Source: an uncultured Coriobacteriaceae bacterium (GTDB lineage Bacteria > Actinomycetota > Coriobacteriia > Coriobacteriales > Eggerthellaceae). Taken from it: 15,428 nucleotides of DNA. Numbering within the stretch: position 1 is the stretch's first letter; every line of letters begins with the position of its first letter. The position numbers and the translations under genes are program-made. The notes beneath the pieces are model-generated. The model had not been told where the DNA came from. It saw only the letters and a program-made list of their open reading frames with translations, and did not search any database. Below, in pieces: positions 1 through 6,510 of the stretch. Where the stretch lies: assembly GCA_902767025.1 (NCBI GenBank), contig CACXFZ010000221.1, forward strand, positions 1-15,428, given 5' to 3'.

Positions 1-403
1 CGCCATGGTCCTTGCCATCATCGGATATCTCGGCAACCAGGGTGCCGCCTAACGATACGTTCATGATTTGTAATCCACGGCATATGCCCAGCGTGGGTAG
101 GTCCATCTGGTGAGCGCGCCGCGCGATTTGCAGTTCGCACAGGTCGCGGTCGCGGTTGAAGTCCATGTATTCGATGCCCTCTTCGATCACGCGCCCGTAA
201 TGGCACGGATGGACGTCGCCGCCACCGATGAGCACCAGGCCGTCCAGCGTGTTCAGGCGCTCTTCGATGTCGATGAAGTCCGAGGTGTGCTTGATCAGCA
301 CCGGCGTCATGTTGCAGCGCCGCATGACGTCGATGTAGGGCTTTTCGCGATCGTTCAGTTCGGAAAAGTCTTCCGTATGTGTGGTAATGCCAACGAACAA
401 CAT
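1..403 (-). CDS. Peptidase C26 / glutamine amidotransferase class I-like hydrolase, partial (3' end off the window)
   Basis: The first 134 codons are present and the frame stays open to the left edge. The protein reads MLFVGITTHTE at its start, then LVLIGGGDVHPCHY near residues 57-69 and LGICRGLQIMN at 105-115, with the presumed nucleophile Cys108 in the G-x-C-R-G elbow. These match the PuuD/peptidase C26 family, which hydrolyses gamma-glutamyl amides such as gamma-glutamyl-GABA; the His and Glu of the triad would lie beyond the edge. I start it at the ATG at 403-401 because GAGG lies 7 nt upstream on the minus strand and a perfect TATAAT lies about 35 nt upstream. The class is clear; the exact substrate (gamma-Glu-GABA, folate polyglutamate or another amide) cannot be told from this fragment. 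It is divergent from the thioredoxin gene. Confidence 0.85.
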   Translation of the reverse strand, partial: MLFVGITTHTEDFSELNDREKPYIDVMRRCNMTPVLIKHTSDFIDIEERLNTLDGLVLIGGGDVHPCHYGRVIEEGIEYMDFNRDRDLCELQIARRAHQMDLPTLGICRGLQIMNVSLGGTLVAEISDDGKDHG

Positions 404-436
404 GGTCAAGCCTCAAACAATCAGTTACAGCGCACC

Positions 437-442
437 ATTATA
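437..442 (-). promoter_or_regulatory. Candidate -10 box for the C26 hydrolase
   Basis: On the minus strand this reads TATAAT, a perfect consensus -10, about 34 nt before the start codon at 403. It is preceded by TGGC, close to an extended -10. No good -35 is visible; the best is TGGACG at 19 nt spacing. Confidence 0.45.
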
Positions 443-529
443 GCCACAACTTCTTCGAAGTCGTCCAGATGCACTGCCAACGATGCAAGATTCGCGGTAT
501 GCTCATGTACGTGACAGCTTGGCATCATC

Positions 530-542
530 GTGACGTTGTCAC
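530..542. promoter_or_regulatory. Perfect inverted repeat GTGAC-GTT-GTCAC, candidate operator
   Basis: A 13-bp dyad with 5-bp arms lies in the divergent region between the C26 hydrolase and thioredoxin, about 24 bp upstream of a TATAGT -10-like box (566-571). A further GTGAC half-site is at 511-515. The half-site resembles those of CRP/FNR-type regulators, but the spacing (GTGA-N5-TCAC) is one base shorter than the usual N6. Which regulator binds is unknown. Confidence 0.35.
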
Positions 543-638
543 TGATGGGCCGCACGATGCACCCGTATAGTTGCCTCATGCAACACAGAGCCCGCCCGGC
601 GGGCACGAGCCGCCAAGCGGCAGAAGGAGATGATAGCA

Positions 639-944
639 ATGGCACAAGTTATCACGTCTGCAGAGTTCGAGGAAAAGGTCCTGAAGGCGCAAGGCCCCGT
701 CCTGGTTGACTTCTTCGCAACCTGGTGTGGCCCCTGCCAGGCGCTGGCTCCCACCATCGACGAGCTCTCCACCGAGCTGCAGGGCCAGGCCGCCGTCTAC
801 AAGGTCGACATCGACCAGAGCCGCGACCTTGCGATGCAGTACCGCGTCATGAGCGTTCCCACCATCATGGTCTTCGAGAACGGCGAGGTGAAAAACCAAA
901 CCCTCGGCGCCCAGCCGAAGGCGGCCCTCAAAAGCCTTCTGTAA
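639..944 (+). CDS. trxA: Thioredoxin
   Basis: A 101-aa single-domain thioredoxin, the usual family length. It has the redox-active WCGPC motif (Cys30 and Cys33), the buried Asp in LVDFFATW (Asp24), and the cis-proline loop SVPTI. It is a cytosolic dithiol/disulfide reductant that would be recharged by thioredoxin reductase, which is not in this window. Two in-frame ATGs are possible, at 630 and 639. AGAAGGAG ends at 629, directly against the first ATG, but sits 9 nt before the second, so I choose 639 (MAQVITS). A TATAGT box at 566-571 is a possible -10 without a clear -35. It appears monocistronic, followed by a terminator hairpin about 55 nt after the stop. Confidence 0.95.
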   Translation: MAQVITSAEFEEKVLKAQGPVLVDFFATWCGPCQALAPTIDELSTELQGQAAVYKVDIDQSRDLAMQYRVMSVPTIMVFENGEVKNQTLGAQPKAALKSLL

Positions 945-999
945 GTTTGCAACCGCTTAGCTGGGCGAACTCGGCCGATCTTTCAGACTATCTGCATCT

Positions 1000-1035
1000 C
1001 CCCGCAGGCCCTGTTGGACCTGCGGGGTAGTTGTG
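1000..1035 (+). terminator. Likely intrinsic terminator of thioredoxin
   Basis: A perfect 9-bp GC-rich stem, CCCCGCAGG (1000-1008) with CCTGCGGGG (1019-1027), has a 10-nt loop and is followed by TAGTTGTGTTG. The downstream tract is T/G-rich rather than a clean T run, so efficiency is uncertain. Confidence 0.6.
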
Positions 1036-1224
1036 TTGCGGCTCTTTGAACAGGCCCGCTCGGCACGAGAGGGGCAGGGACGCGGGTTTCTCTGGCAGAA
1101 ACGCCCCCGGTTCATGTTTTGGGCATTCATCTGGGTTTTGGGCATCCTTCACGGCAGGGCATCTAGAGGAATCTGAGGGCTGGCCCGACCTGCGGCGCGG
1201 CTTGCAGCATGCGGCTTGTGGGCG

Positions 1225-1255
1225 TTGTTTGGGGTCTTGCATCGTGATATATACT
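1225..1255 (+). promoter_or_regulatory. Candidate prfA operon promoter
   Basis: TATACT (1250-1255) is a good -10. TTGTTT at 1225-1230 is a possible -35, with a long 19-nt spacer. The predicted start near 1262 would give a leader of about 57 nt. Confidence 0.45.
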
Positions 1256-1272
1256 ATCTGCTTGAGAAAAGG

Positions 1273-1299
1273 CGTCGCCTGAGGGCGGCGTTGTTTGTG
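1273..1299 (+). promoter_or_regulatory. Leader hairpin with T/G-rich tail, possible attenuator
   Basis: CGTCGCC (1273-1279) pairs with GGCGGCG (1284-1290) across a TGAG tetraloop, with one T-G wobble, and is followed by TTGTTTGTG. It lies between the presumed transcription start and the prfA ribosome-binding site. It may be an attenuator or simply a stabilising 5' hairpin. Confidence 0.4.
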
Positions 1300-1318
1300 C
1301 ATACGAGAAGGAACCGCC

Positions 1319-2392
1319 ATGCTTGAGCGCGAGAAAATGGAAAAGATCGTCAAGGCCTACGAGGACCTTGGGCAGCGCATGACCGACCCCGAAGTGCTGG
1401 CCAACCAGAAGGAGTACAACCGCCTGGCCAAGGAGTACGCGAACCAGGGCCCCCTGGCCAAGGCCGCGTCGGCGTACCTGTCCGACCTGTCCGACCTGGC
1501 CGATGCGAAGGAGATGCTGGGCGATGCCGACATGAAGGAGTTCGCCCAGGAGGAGATCGCGCGCATCGAAGCCGAGCTTCCCGCGATGGAGGAAGACATC
1601 AAGTTCATGCTCATCCCGCCCGACCCGGCCGACGACAAGGACATCATCGTCGAGATCCGCGCAGCGGCGGGCGGCGACGAGGCGGCCATCTTCGCGGGCG
1701 ACCTCTACCGCATGTACACCCATTTCGCCGACGGCAAGGGCTGGAAGATCGAGATGCTCGACGCTTCGCCCTCCGAAGCCGGCGGGTACAAGGAAGTGCA
1801 GTTCAAGGTCAAGGGCGACAAGGTGTACTCCGAGATGAAGTTCGAAAGCGGCGTGCACCGCGTGCAGCGCGTTCCCAAGACCGAAAGCCAGGGGCGCATC
1901 CACACCTCGACGGCAACGGTGGCGGTGCTGCCCGAGGCCGACGAGGTCGAGATCGACATCAAGCAGGAGGACCTGCGCATCGACGTGTACCGCGCCGGCG
2001 GTCCCGGCGGCCAGTGCGTCAACACCACCGACTCGGCGGTGCGCATCACGCATCTGCCCACGGGCTTGGTGGTGCAGTCGCAGGACCAGAAGTCCCAGCT
2101 GCAGAACAAGATCGCGGCCATGGCCGTGCTGCGTGCGCGCCTCTACGACAAGATGCTCGAAGAGCAGCGCGCTGCCGAAGGCGCCGAGCGCCGCGCCCAG
2201 ATCGGCGGGGGCGACCGCAGCGAGAAGATCCGCACCTACAACGGCCCGCAGGACCGCGTCACCGACCATCGCATCGGCTACAACGGAACCTACAACGGCG
2301 TGCTGCTGTTCAACGGCGGCGCGGGGCTCGAAGAGCTCATCACCGCGCTGCAGGCAGCCGACCGCGCAGCCAAGCTGGAACAGGCCGTATAG
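1319..2392 (+). CDS. prfA: Peptide chain release factor 1 (RF1)
   Basis: A 357-aa class I release factor that reads UAA and UAG in the ribosomal A site and triggers peptidyl-tRNA hydrolysis. It carries the catalytic GGQ loop (RAGGPGGQCVNTTDSA, GGQ at 230-232) and the stop-codon tripeptide PxT as PKT (186-188) in VQRVPKTESQGRIH; the PxT form, rather than SPF, makes it RF1 and not RF2. The length fits the family. The ATG at 1319 has AGAAGGA 6 nt upstream; an in-frame start about 24 nt earlier would add a poorly supported extension. The methyltransferase for its GGQ glutamine is encoded 29 nt downstream, a conserved pairing. Confidence 0.97.
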   Translation: MLEREKMEKIVKAYEDLGQRMTDPEVLANQKEYNRLAKEYANQGPLAKAASAYLSDLSDLADAKEMLGDADMKEFAQEEIARIEAELPAMEEDIKFMLIPPDPADDKDIIVEIRAAAGGDEAAIFAGDLYRMYTHFADGKGWKIEMLDASPSEAGGYKEVQFKVKGDKVYSEMKFESGVHRVQRVPKTESQGRIHTSTATVAVLPEADEVEIDIKQEDLRIDVYRAGGPGGQCVNTTDSAVRITHLPTGLVVQSQDQKSQLQNKIAAMAVLRARLYDKMLEEQRAAEGAERRAQIGGGDRSEKIRTYNGPQDRVTDHRIGYNGTYNGVLLFNGGAGLEELITALQAADRAAKLEQAV

Positions 2393-2409
2393 CGCCGGCG
2401 CGGCGGCTC

Positions 2410-2421
2410 TATACTGGTTCG
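2410..2421 (+). promoter_or_regulatory. TATACT box abutting prmC, possible leaderless start
   Basis: TATACT (2410-2415) ends 6 nt before the prmC ATG, the spacing expected if transcription begins at the A of the start codon. No Shine-Dalgarno sequence is visible in the 29 nt between prfA and prmC. No clear -35 is seen. Confidence 0.4.
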
Positions 2422-3351
2422 ATGAGCGAAGTCTGGACAGTCGGCTCCGTACTGAACTGGATCGAAGGGTACCTGGCCGACCATGGCGACGCTTCGCCGC
2501 GCGTTTCCGCCCGCTGGCTCGTCTCCGACGCGCTCGGCGTCGGGCAGATGGAGCTCTACGCCGACCTGGACCGGCCCCTCGACGAGCAGGAGCGCGCGCT
2601 CTTGCGCGAACACACCCGCAGGCGTGCGGCCGGCGAGCCGTTGCAGTACATCACCGGCTCGGCGCCGTTTCGCTTCCTGACGATTTCCGTGGAACCCGGC
2701 GTGCTCATCCCGCGCCCCGAAACCGAGGTCCTGGTCAGCGAAGCCATCGCGCGCCTGCGCACCTCGTTTTCCCTGCCCGCGAAGGAGCCCGCCGACGTGC
2801 TGGGCCCGAAGATGCCCCTCCTGATGGCGGACGTGTGCACCGGAAGCGGCAACATCGCCTGCGCGCTGGCCACCGAATTGCCGTATGCGCAGGTGTGGGC
2901 CACCGATCTGGACCAGCAGGCCTGCGCGCTGGCAAGCCGCAATGCGCGCGAGGCGGGCGTCGCGGACTGCGTGCACGTGCTGCAGGGAAGCCTGATGGAG
3001 CCGTTTCCCCATGAATTGCGCGGGCAGCTGCATGCCGTGGTGTCGAACCCCCCGTACATTCCCACGGCGGTGCTACAGACCCTCGAGAGGGAAGTCACCG
3101 ACTACGAACCGCGCCTGGCGCTTGACGGCGGGGACGACGGGCTCGCCTGCGTGCCGCCCTTGCTTGCCCAGGCGGCGGCGTTTCTGCGTCCGGGAGGCGT
3201 GCTGGCAATGGAGTTGCACGAGACCTGCCTGGAGCAGGCGGGAGCGCATGCGCGTGCGGCGGGTTTTGCGGACGTGTGCATCAAAGACGACCTGACGGGA
3301 CGGCCGCGCGTGCTGCTGGCAACCTGGCCGCGCGGCGGCACGGCTGAATAG
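2422..3351 (+). CDS. prmC: Release factor glutamine N5-methyltransferase PrmC (HemK)
   Basis: A 309-aa SAM-dependent methyltransferase with an N-terminal helical substrate-recognition domain (about residues 1-95) and a Rossmann-type catalytic domain. Visible motifs are GVLIPRPETE (93-102), the SAM-binding glycine-rich loop DVCTGSGNIA (137-146), TDLD after the next strand (161-164), and the amino-methyltransferase signature NPPY (209-212). It methylates the GGQ glutamine of RF1 and RF2, which raises termination efficiency. It begins 29 nt after prfA. The ATG at 2422 has no ribosome-binding site and no alternative in-frame start lies between it and the prfA stop, so translation may be coupled to prfA or leaderless. 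The N-terminus aligns in length with E. coli PrmC. Confidence 0.95.
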   Translation: MSEVWTVGSVLNWIEGYLADHGDASPRVSARWLVSDALGVGQMELYADLDRPLDEQERALLREHTRRRAAGEPLQYITGSAPFRFLTISVEPGVLIPRPETEVLVSEAIARLRTSFSLPAKEPADVLGPKMPLLMADVCTGSGNIACALATELPYAQVWATDLDQQACALASRNAREAGVADCVHVLQGSLMEPFPHELRGQLHAVVSNPPYIPTAVLQTLEREVTDYEPRLALDGGDDGLACVPPLLAQAAAFLRPGGVLAMELHETCLEQAGAHARAAGFADVCIKDDLTGRPRVLLATWPRGGTAE

Positions 3352-3364
3352 GGAGGGAGGCCAC

Positions 3365-4228
3365 ATGGAAGAGCACCTGATTCGCGACATAGACGCCGGC
3401 AGCGACGTGCTGCGCGCCTTCCTGGGCGCCGACGAGCCGGTATGCGCCGTCGTCCTGGGCAGCGGGGAGGGATCCTATGCCGACACGCTGTCCGATGCGC
3501 GCACCCTGCATTACTCCGACGTGCCCGGCATGGCGTGCTCCACCTGCACCAACCATGTCGGCCAGTTCGTCTTAGGGCGGATAGACGATGGCCGCAGCGA
3601 CCCTCCGTGGGTGCTGTGCATGCAAGGCCGGCTGCATGGCTACGAGGGCCTGAGCGCACAGCGGGTGGCGTTTCCCATCTGGCTCATGCACGCCTGCGGC
3701 ATCGACACGGTCATGACCACCAATGCGGCAGGCGCCATCAACGATCAATTCGGCGTCGGCGACTTCTGCCTGATCGTCGACCACATCAACCTGATGGCCA
3801 CCAACCCGCTCGCGGGCGTGGAGCCCAACAGCATCGCGAGCCGGTTCGTGCCGATGAACCACGCCTACGACGAGCGCTTGCAGGATGTCGTGCGCGAGGT
3901 CGCGCGCGAGAAGGGCATACCCCTGCGGGAAGGCGTCTACATCGCCGTGAACGGGCCCAGCTTCGAAACGCCTGCGGAAATCCGGGCGTTCGCTCGGCTG
4001 GGCGCCGACATCGTCGCCATGTCCCTGGTGGAGGAAGTGATCGCAGCGCGCCATGTGGGCATGCGCGTGCTCGGGCTGTCGCTGGTGAGCAACCTGGCGG
4101 CCGGGGTCCAGGGTGCGGTGCCCTCTGACGAGGAGGTGTTCCAGATCGCATGCAGCCGGCAAGGCGACTTCCGCATCCTGGCCGATGCCGTCGTGCGCGC
4201 TGTGTCGGAAGAAGGGGAGCGGGCCTAG
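3365..4228 (+). CDS. Purine nucleoside phosphorylase (trimeric class)
   Basis: A 287-aa member of the PNP/MTAP family, the size of trimeric purine nucleoside phosphorylases. It has the phosphate-binding VVLGSGEGSYAD near the start (29-40), MQGRLHGYEG with His91, TNAAGAIND (119-127), and GPSFETPAEIR (197-207) with the base-contacting Glu201. The enzyme splits purine nucleosides with phosphate to free base plus ribose 1-phosphate in the cytosol. Small departures from the common form are VNGPSFE for VAGPSFE and MSLVEEV where MSTVPEV is usual. The ribosome-binding site GGGAGGGAGG directly follows the prmC stop, giving a 13-nt gap. A purine-base permease follows, which fits a salvage role. I am sure of the family; specificity for inosine/guanosine versus methylthioadenosine is less certain. 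Confidence 0.88.
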   Translation: MEEHLIRDIDAGSDVLRAFLGADEPVCAVVLGSGEGSYADTLSDARTLHYSDVPGMACSTCTNHVGQFVLGRIDDGRSDPPWVLCMQGRLHGYEGLSAQRVAFPIWLMHACGIDTVMTTNAAGAINDQFGVGDFCLIVDHINLMATNPLAGVEPNSIASRFVPMNHAYDERLQDVVREVAREKGIPLREGVYIAVNGPSFETPAEIRAFARLGADIVAMSLVEEVIAARHVGMRVLGLSLVSNLAAGVQGAVPSDEEVFQIACSRQGDFRILADAVVRAVSEEGERA

Positions 4229-4272
4229 CGCGGCGCCTGCCACGCGAATCCCGTACGAGAGAGGGGTAGTGC

Positions 4273-5589
4273 ATGGAATCGTTTTTCAAGATGCGGGAAC
4301 GGGGCACCAGCCTGAGCACCGAGGTGATGGCTGGTCTGACGACGTTTCTGACGATGGCGTACGTCATCGCGGTCAACCCGGCCATCCTGGCGGACGGGGG
4401 ACTGCCGTTCACCGCCGCGCTGACGGCCACGTGCTTCGGCTCGGCGATCATGACCGCCGCCATGGGCCTGATCGCGAACCGTCCCATCGCGCTGGCGCCC
4501 GGCATGGGCCTCAACGCGATCGTCGCCTACACGCTGTGCATCGGTGCCGGTGTCGACTGGCGCGTTGCCATGTCGTGCGTCATGATCGAAGGCATCGTCA
4601 TCATCGTGCTGGTCATGGCGGGCCTGCGCGAGGCCATCATGAATGCGATCCCCGCGTCGCTGCGCCATTCCATCGCCATCGGAATCGGGTTGTTCATCGC
4701 ATTCATCGGCATGAAGGGCGGCGGGCTTGTCGTCTCGGACGAGTCGACGCTGCTCGCATTGGGCAACATCACCGACCCGGTCGTCATCGTGAGCCTGGTT
4801 TCTATCGTCTCGGCCATTGTGCTCCATACGATGAACGTGCCGGGCGGGCTGCTGCTCTCCATCCTCCTGTCCACCGTCCTCGCCCTGTTCCTGGGCGTTT
4901 CCTCGCTGCCGACCACCTGGGATTTCGGGTTGGACTTCAGCGCCTTCGCCGGCCCGCTTCAGGAAGATCCCAACGGAGGCGGCATGGCCCTGCTGAAGGT
5001 GCTCGTGTCGCCCATGCTGCTGATGGCCACCTTCAGCCTGCTGATGAGCGACTTCTTCGACACGATGGGCTCGGTGCTGGCGGTTGCCAAGAAGGGCGGG
5101 TTCGCCACCGAAGACGGCGGTTTCGAAAACGGCCGCAGCATCCTGCTGGTTGATGCCGGCGCGGCCGTCGTGGGCGGTTTCCTGGGGTCCAGCTCGATCA
5201 CCAGCTACGTGGAATCTGCCGCCGGTGCCACGGCGGGTGCGCGCACCGGGTTGTCGAACCTCGTCGTCGCAGTGGCCTTCATGCTCTGCGCCTTCCTGGC
5301 CCCGCTGTTCGGCATCATCCCGGGCTCTGCCACCTGCGGTGCGCTGGTCGTCGTGGGCTACCTGATCATGACCGACGTTGCGGTCATCGACTGGAGCAGG
5401 GTCGAGCATGCGTTCCCAGCGTTTCTGACCATCGTGTGCATCCCACTCACGTACAGCATCACCAACGGCATCGGCCTGGGCTTCATCTCCTACTGCATCA
5501 TCATGGTCTTCCTGGGCCGGGCGAAAGAAGTCCATCCGCTGATGTGGGTGGCCTCGCTCGCGTTCCTGGTGGCCTTCATCTTCACCTAG
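4273..5589 (+). CDS. NCS2-family purine (adenine/guanine/hypoxanthine) permease, AzgA/PbuG-like
   Basis: A 438-aa, very hydrophobic protein with roughly a dozen membrane segments. Diagnostic AzgA/PbuG-branch motifs are LTMAYVIAVNPAIL (26-39), LAPGMGLNA (74-82), SDFFDTMGS (259-267) and SSSITSYVESAAGATAGARTGL (306-327 region). Members import purine bases by proton symport at the cytoplasmic membrane. The ATG at 4273 follows GAGAGGGGT by about 7 nt. It starts 44 nt after the phosphorylase, so uptake of a free base and phosphorolysis of nucleosides are likely co-expressed as a salvage pair. The exact base transported cannot be decided from sequence alone. Confidence 0.92.
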   Translation: MESFFKMRERGTSLSTEVMAGLTTFLTMAYVIAVNPAILADGGLPFTAALTATCFGSAIMTAAMGLIANRPIALAPGMGLNAIVAYTLCIGAGVDWRVAMSCVMIEGIVIIVLVMAGLREAIMNAIPASLRHSIAIGIGLFIAFIGMKGGGLVVSDESTLLALGNITDPVVIVSLVSIVSAIVLHTMNVPGGLLLSILLSTVLALFLGVSSLPTTWDFGLDFSAFAGPLQEDPNGGGMALLKVLVSPMLLMATFSLLMSDFFDTMGSVLAVAKKGGFATEDGGFENGRSILLVDAGAAVVGGFLGSSSITSYVESAAGATAGARTGLSNLVVAVAFMLCAFLAPLFGIIPGSATCGALVVVGYLIMTDVAVIDWSRVEHAFPAFLTIVCIPLTYSITNGIGLGFISYCIIMVFLGRAKEVHPLMWVASLAFLVAFIFT

Positions 5590-5596
5590 GAGATAG

Positions 5597-5638
5597 GGGT
5601 GGCGCAGGGTTGGGCTTGGCGCCGGCCCCGCGTCACCC
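5597..5638. terminator. GC-rich stem between convergent genes, possible bidirectional terminator
   Basis: GGGTGGCGC (5597-5605) pairs with GCGTCACCC (5630-5638) with one G-T wobble, enclosing further GC-rich self-complementary sequence. It overlaps the last codon of the minus-strand gene. There is no clear T run on either side, so termination would be weak or protein-assisted. Confidence 0.35.
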
Positions 5639-6025
5639 GCTCATCACCTGCACGTGGAAGCGCCTGGTGCGCGGCCCGTCGAACTCGCAGAAGTAGATGC
5701 CCTGCCAGGTTCCCAGCACCAGCGCGTGGTTGCTGACGGGAATCAGCTCGGACGCGCCGATCGCGCTGGACTTCAGGTGGGCGGCGCTGTTGCCTTCCGC
5801 ATGGCGAAAGTCGCTGCGGTCGGCGAAGATGTCGCCCCAGGCGAGCTTCAAGTCGCGCACGACGTCCGCGTCGGCGTTCTCGTTGATCGTGATGGCGGCC
5901 GTGGTATGCGGGCAGTAGACCAGCGCGCAGCCTTCCTCGACTCCGCTGGCGCGCACCGCCTCCCGCACGTACGACGTGATGTCGATCATGTCGAACGCGG
6001 GCGTGTCGATCGTGTACGTAACCAT
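5633..6025 (-). CDS. yjbQ: YjbQ family protein (UPF0047)
   Basis: A 130-aa protein of full family length. It shows the conserved CPHTTAAITINENAD with the metal-site His, HAEGNSAAHLKSS, and near the C-terminus GTWQGIYFCEFDGPR. The family is a small trimeric fold, once annotated as a secondary thiamine-phosphate synthase because E. coli YjbQ has weak thiamine-phosphate synthase activity; its true physiological role is unsettled. The start at 6025 has AAGGAG 5 nt upstream on the minus strand. It is convergent with the permease and divergent from the small ORF at 6200. A TATGAT box at 6067-6062 (minus) is a plausible -10 without a good -35. Confidence 0.93.
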   Translation of the reverse strand: MVTYTIDTPAFDMIDITSYVREAVRASGVEEGCALVYCPHTTAAITINENADADVVRDLKLAWGDIFADRSDFRHAEGNSAAHLKSSAIGASELIPVSNHALVLGTWQGIYFCEFDGPRTRRFHVQVMSG

Positions 6026-6190
6026 GGCCGCTCCTTCGCTCCCGTTTCGCCTGCCTCGTCCATCATACTATGCCCGCTTCTGTGGCTTTTCGCGAGTGGG
6101 TGAGATCCCATGTGAGGCGAGCGCCGCCTTCAGAAGGATTTTGCCAGAATCGGCCGAGGTGCTTCGCCGTCGGGCAGCTTCCGAAAGGAG
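6026..6190. other. Divergent control region between yjbQ and the small ORF
   Basis: It holds the yjbQ ribosome-binding site and a -10-like TATGAT on the minus strand (6067-6062), and on the plus strand a TACTAT box (6066-6071) and a short hairpin AGGCG-AGCGC-CGCCT near 6116-6130. No gene is supportable here. Confidence 0.35.
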
Positions 6191-6199
6191 ATGGACCCC

Positions 6200-6274
6200 A
6201 TGGACGCAACAACTGCGATCGCGCTGTGCGCGATATTCGCCGTAGTAGTGGCCATCGTCGATTCTGCCAGGTAG
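6200..6274 (+). CDS. Small hydrophobic 24-aa peptide ORF
   Basis: A short ORF encodes MDATTAIALCAIFAVVVAIV followed by DSAR and TAG. Residues 4-20 are an unbroken hydrophobic run long enough for one membrane span, flanked by an acidic N-terminus and a polar C-terminus ending in Arg. A strong ribosome-binding site, AAAGGAG at 6184-6190, lies 9 nt before the ATG at 6200; a second in-frame ATG at 6191 touches the ribosome-binding site and is less likely, the same arrangement as at the thioredoxin start. A hairpin follows 28 nt after the stop. I do not recognise a family. It could be a free small membrane protein or a leader peptide for the structured region before pyrE; the lack of any codon run tied to pyrimidines argues mildly against the latter. 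Confidence 0.55.
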   Translation: MDATTAIALCAIFAVVVAIVDSAR

Positions 6275-6301
6275 TGCGAACGGTATCTGAAGGCAAAGCA
6301 T

Positions 6302-6333
6302 AAGCCGGGTTAAAGTCCAACGTCCCCCGGCTT
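6302..6333 (+). terminator. Stem-loop after the small ORF, possible terminator
   Basis: AAGCCGGG (6302-6309) pairs perfectly with CCCGGCTT (6326-6333) over a 16-nt loop. An alternative uses GCAAAG upstream (6293-6298) with CTTTGC (6331-6336). There is no T run after it. Confidence 0.35.
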
Positions 6334-6341
6334 TGCAAGTT

Positions 6342-6374
6342 GAAGGATGCTGCCCGGTTGCGCGGGACACCTTC
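6342..6374 (+). other. Second stem-loop upstream of pyrE
   Basis: GAAGG (6342-6346) pairs with CCTTC (6370-6374), and inside it CCCG (6353-6356) pairs with CGGG (6363-6366). Together with the hairpin just upstream this makes a structured stretch of about 85 nt of unknown role. The remaining sequence up to the pyrE promoter shows nothing recognisable. Confidence 0.35.
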
Positions 6375-6475
6375 GAGAGTATTAATGCCACGCGGGCCAT
6401 TTGCACGCCGCCATTCCTTTGCAATGATGGATTGCTCCGGGTTGCCTGGGAACGGCGGGGATGCGGCTGCCACGG

Positions 6476-6481
6476 TATAAT
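6476..6481 (+). promoter_or_regulatory. Perfect TATAAT -10 box for pyrE
   Basis: A consensus TATAAT lies 29 nt before the pyrE start codon. No -35 of quality is found at 16-19 nt spacing. The predicted transcription start near 6488 gives a leader of only about 23 nt, so the hairpins at 6302-6374 would lie upstream of this promoter. Confidence 0.5.
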
Positions 6482-6510
6482 GGGGAACACACGACGAAAG
6501 GTGGGTGCTC

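Larger units (their letters stand above)
1028..1318 (+). other. Noncoding upstream region of prfA with direct repeats, promoter and hairpin
   Basis: I find no supportable gene in the 374 nt between trx and prfA. The region holds an 11-bp direct repeat GTTTTGGGCAT at 1116-1126 and 1135-1145 (19-nt period, roughly two helical turns), the prfA promoter candidate, and a stem-loop just before the prfA ribosome-binding site. The rpmE gene often found next to prfA is absent here. Confidence 0.5.

Noticed and set aside
1163..2269. Open frame of 368 codons antisense to prfA
   Set aside because: The protein is Leu/Val/Asp/His-rich low-complexity of the kind produced by reading the complement of GC-biased codons; the sense strand encodes an unmistakable RF1.
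4225..5535. Open frame of 436 codons antisense to the permease
   Set aside because: His/Asp/Gln/Arg-rich composition typical of a complement of hydrophobic codons; not a real protein.
6302..6333. PyrR-binding attenuator for pyrE (loop contains AAAGTCCAACG)
   Set aside because: The match to PyrR-binding loops is limited to GTCCA, the AGAGAGG part is missing, and the perfect TATAAT lies downstream of it.
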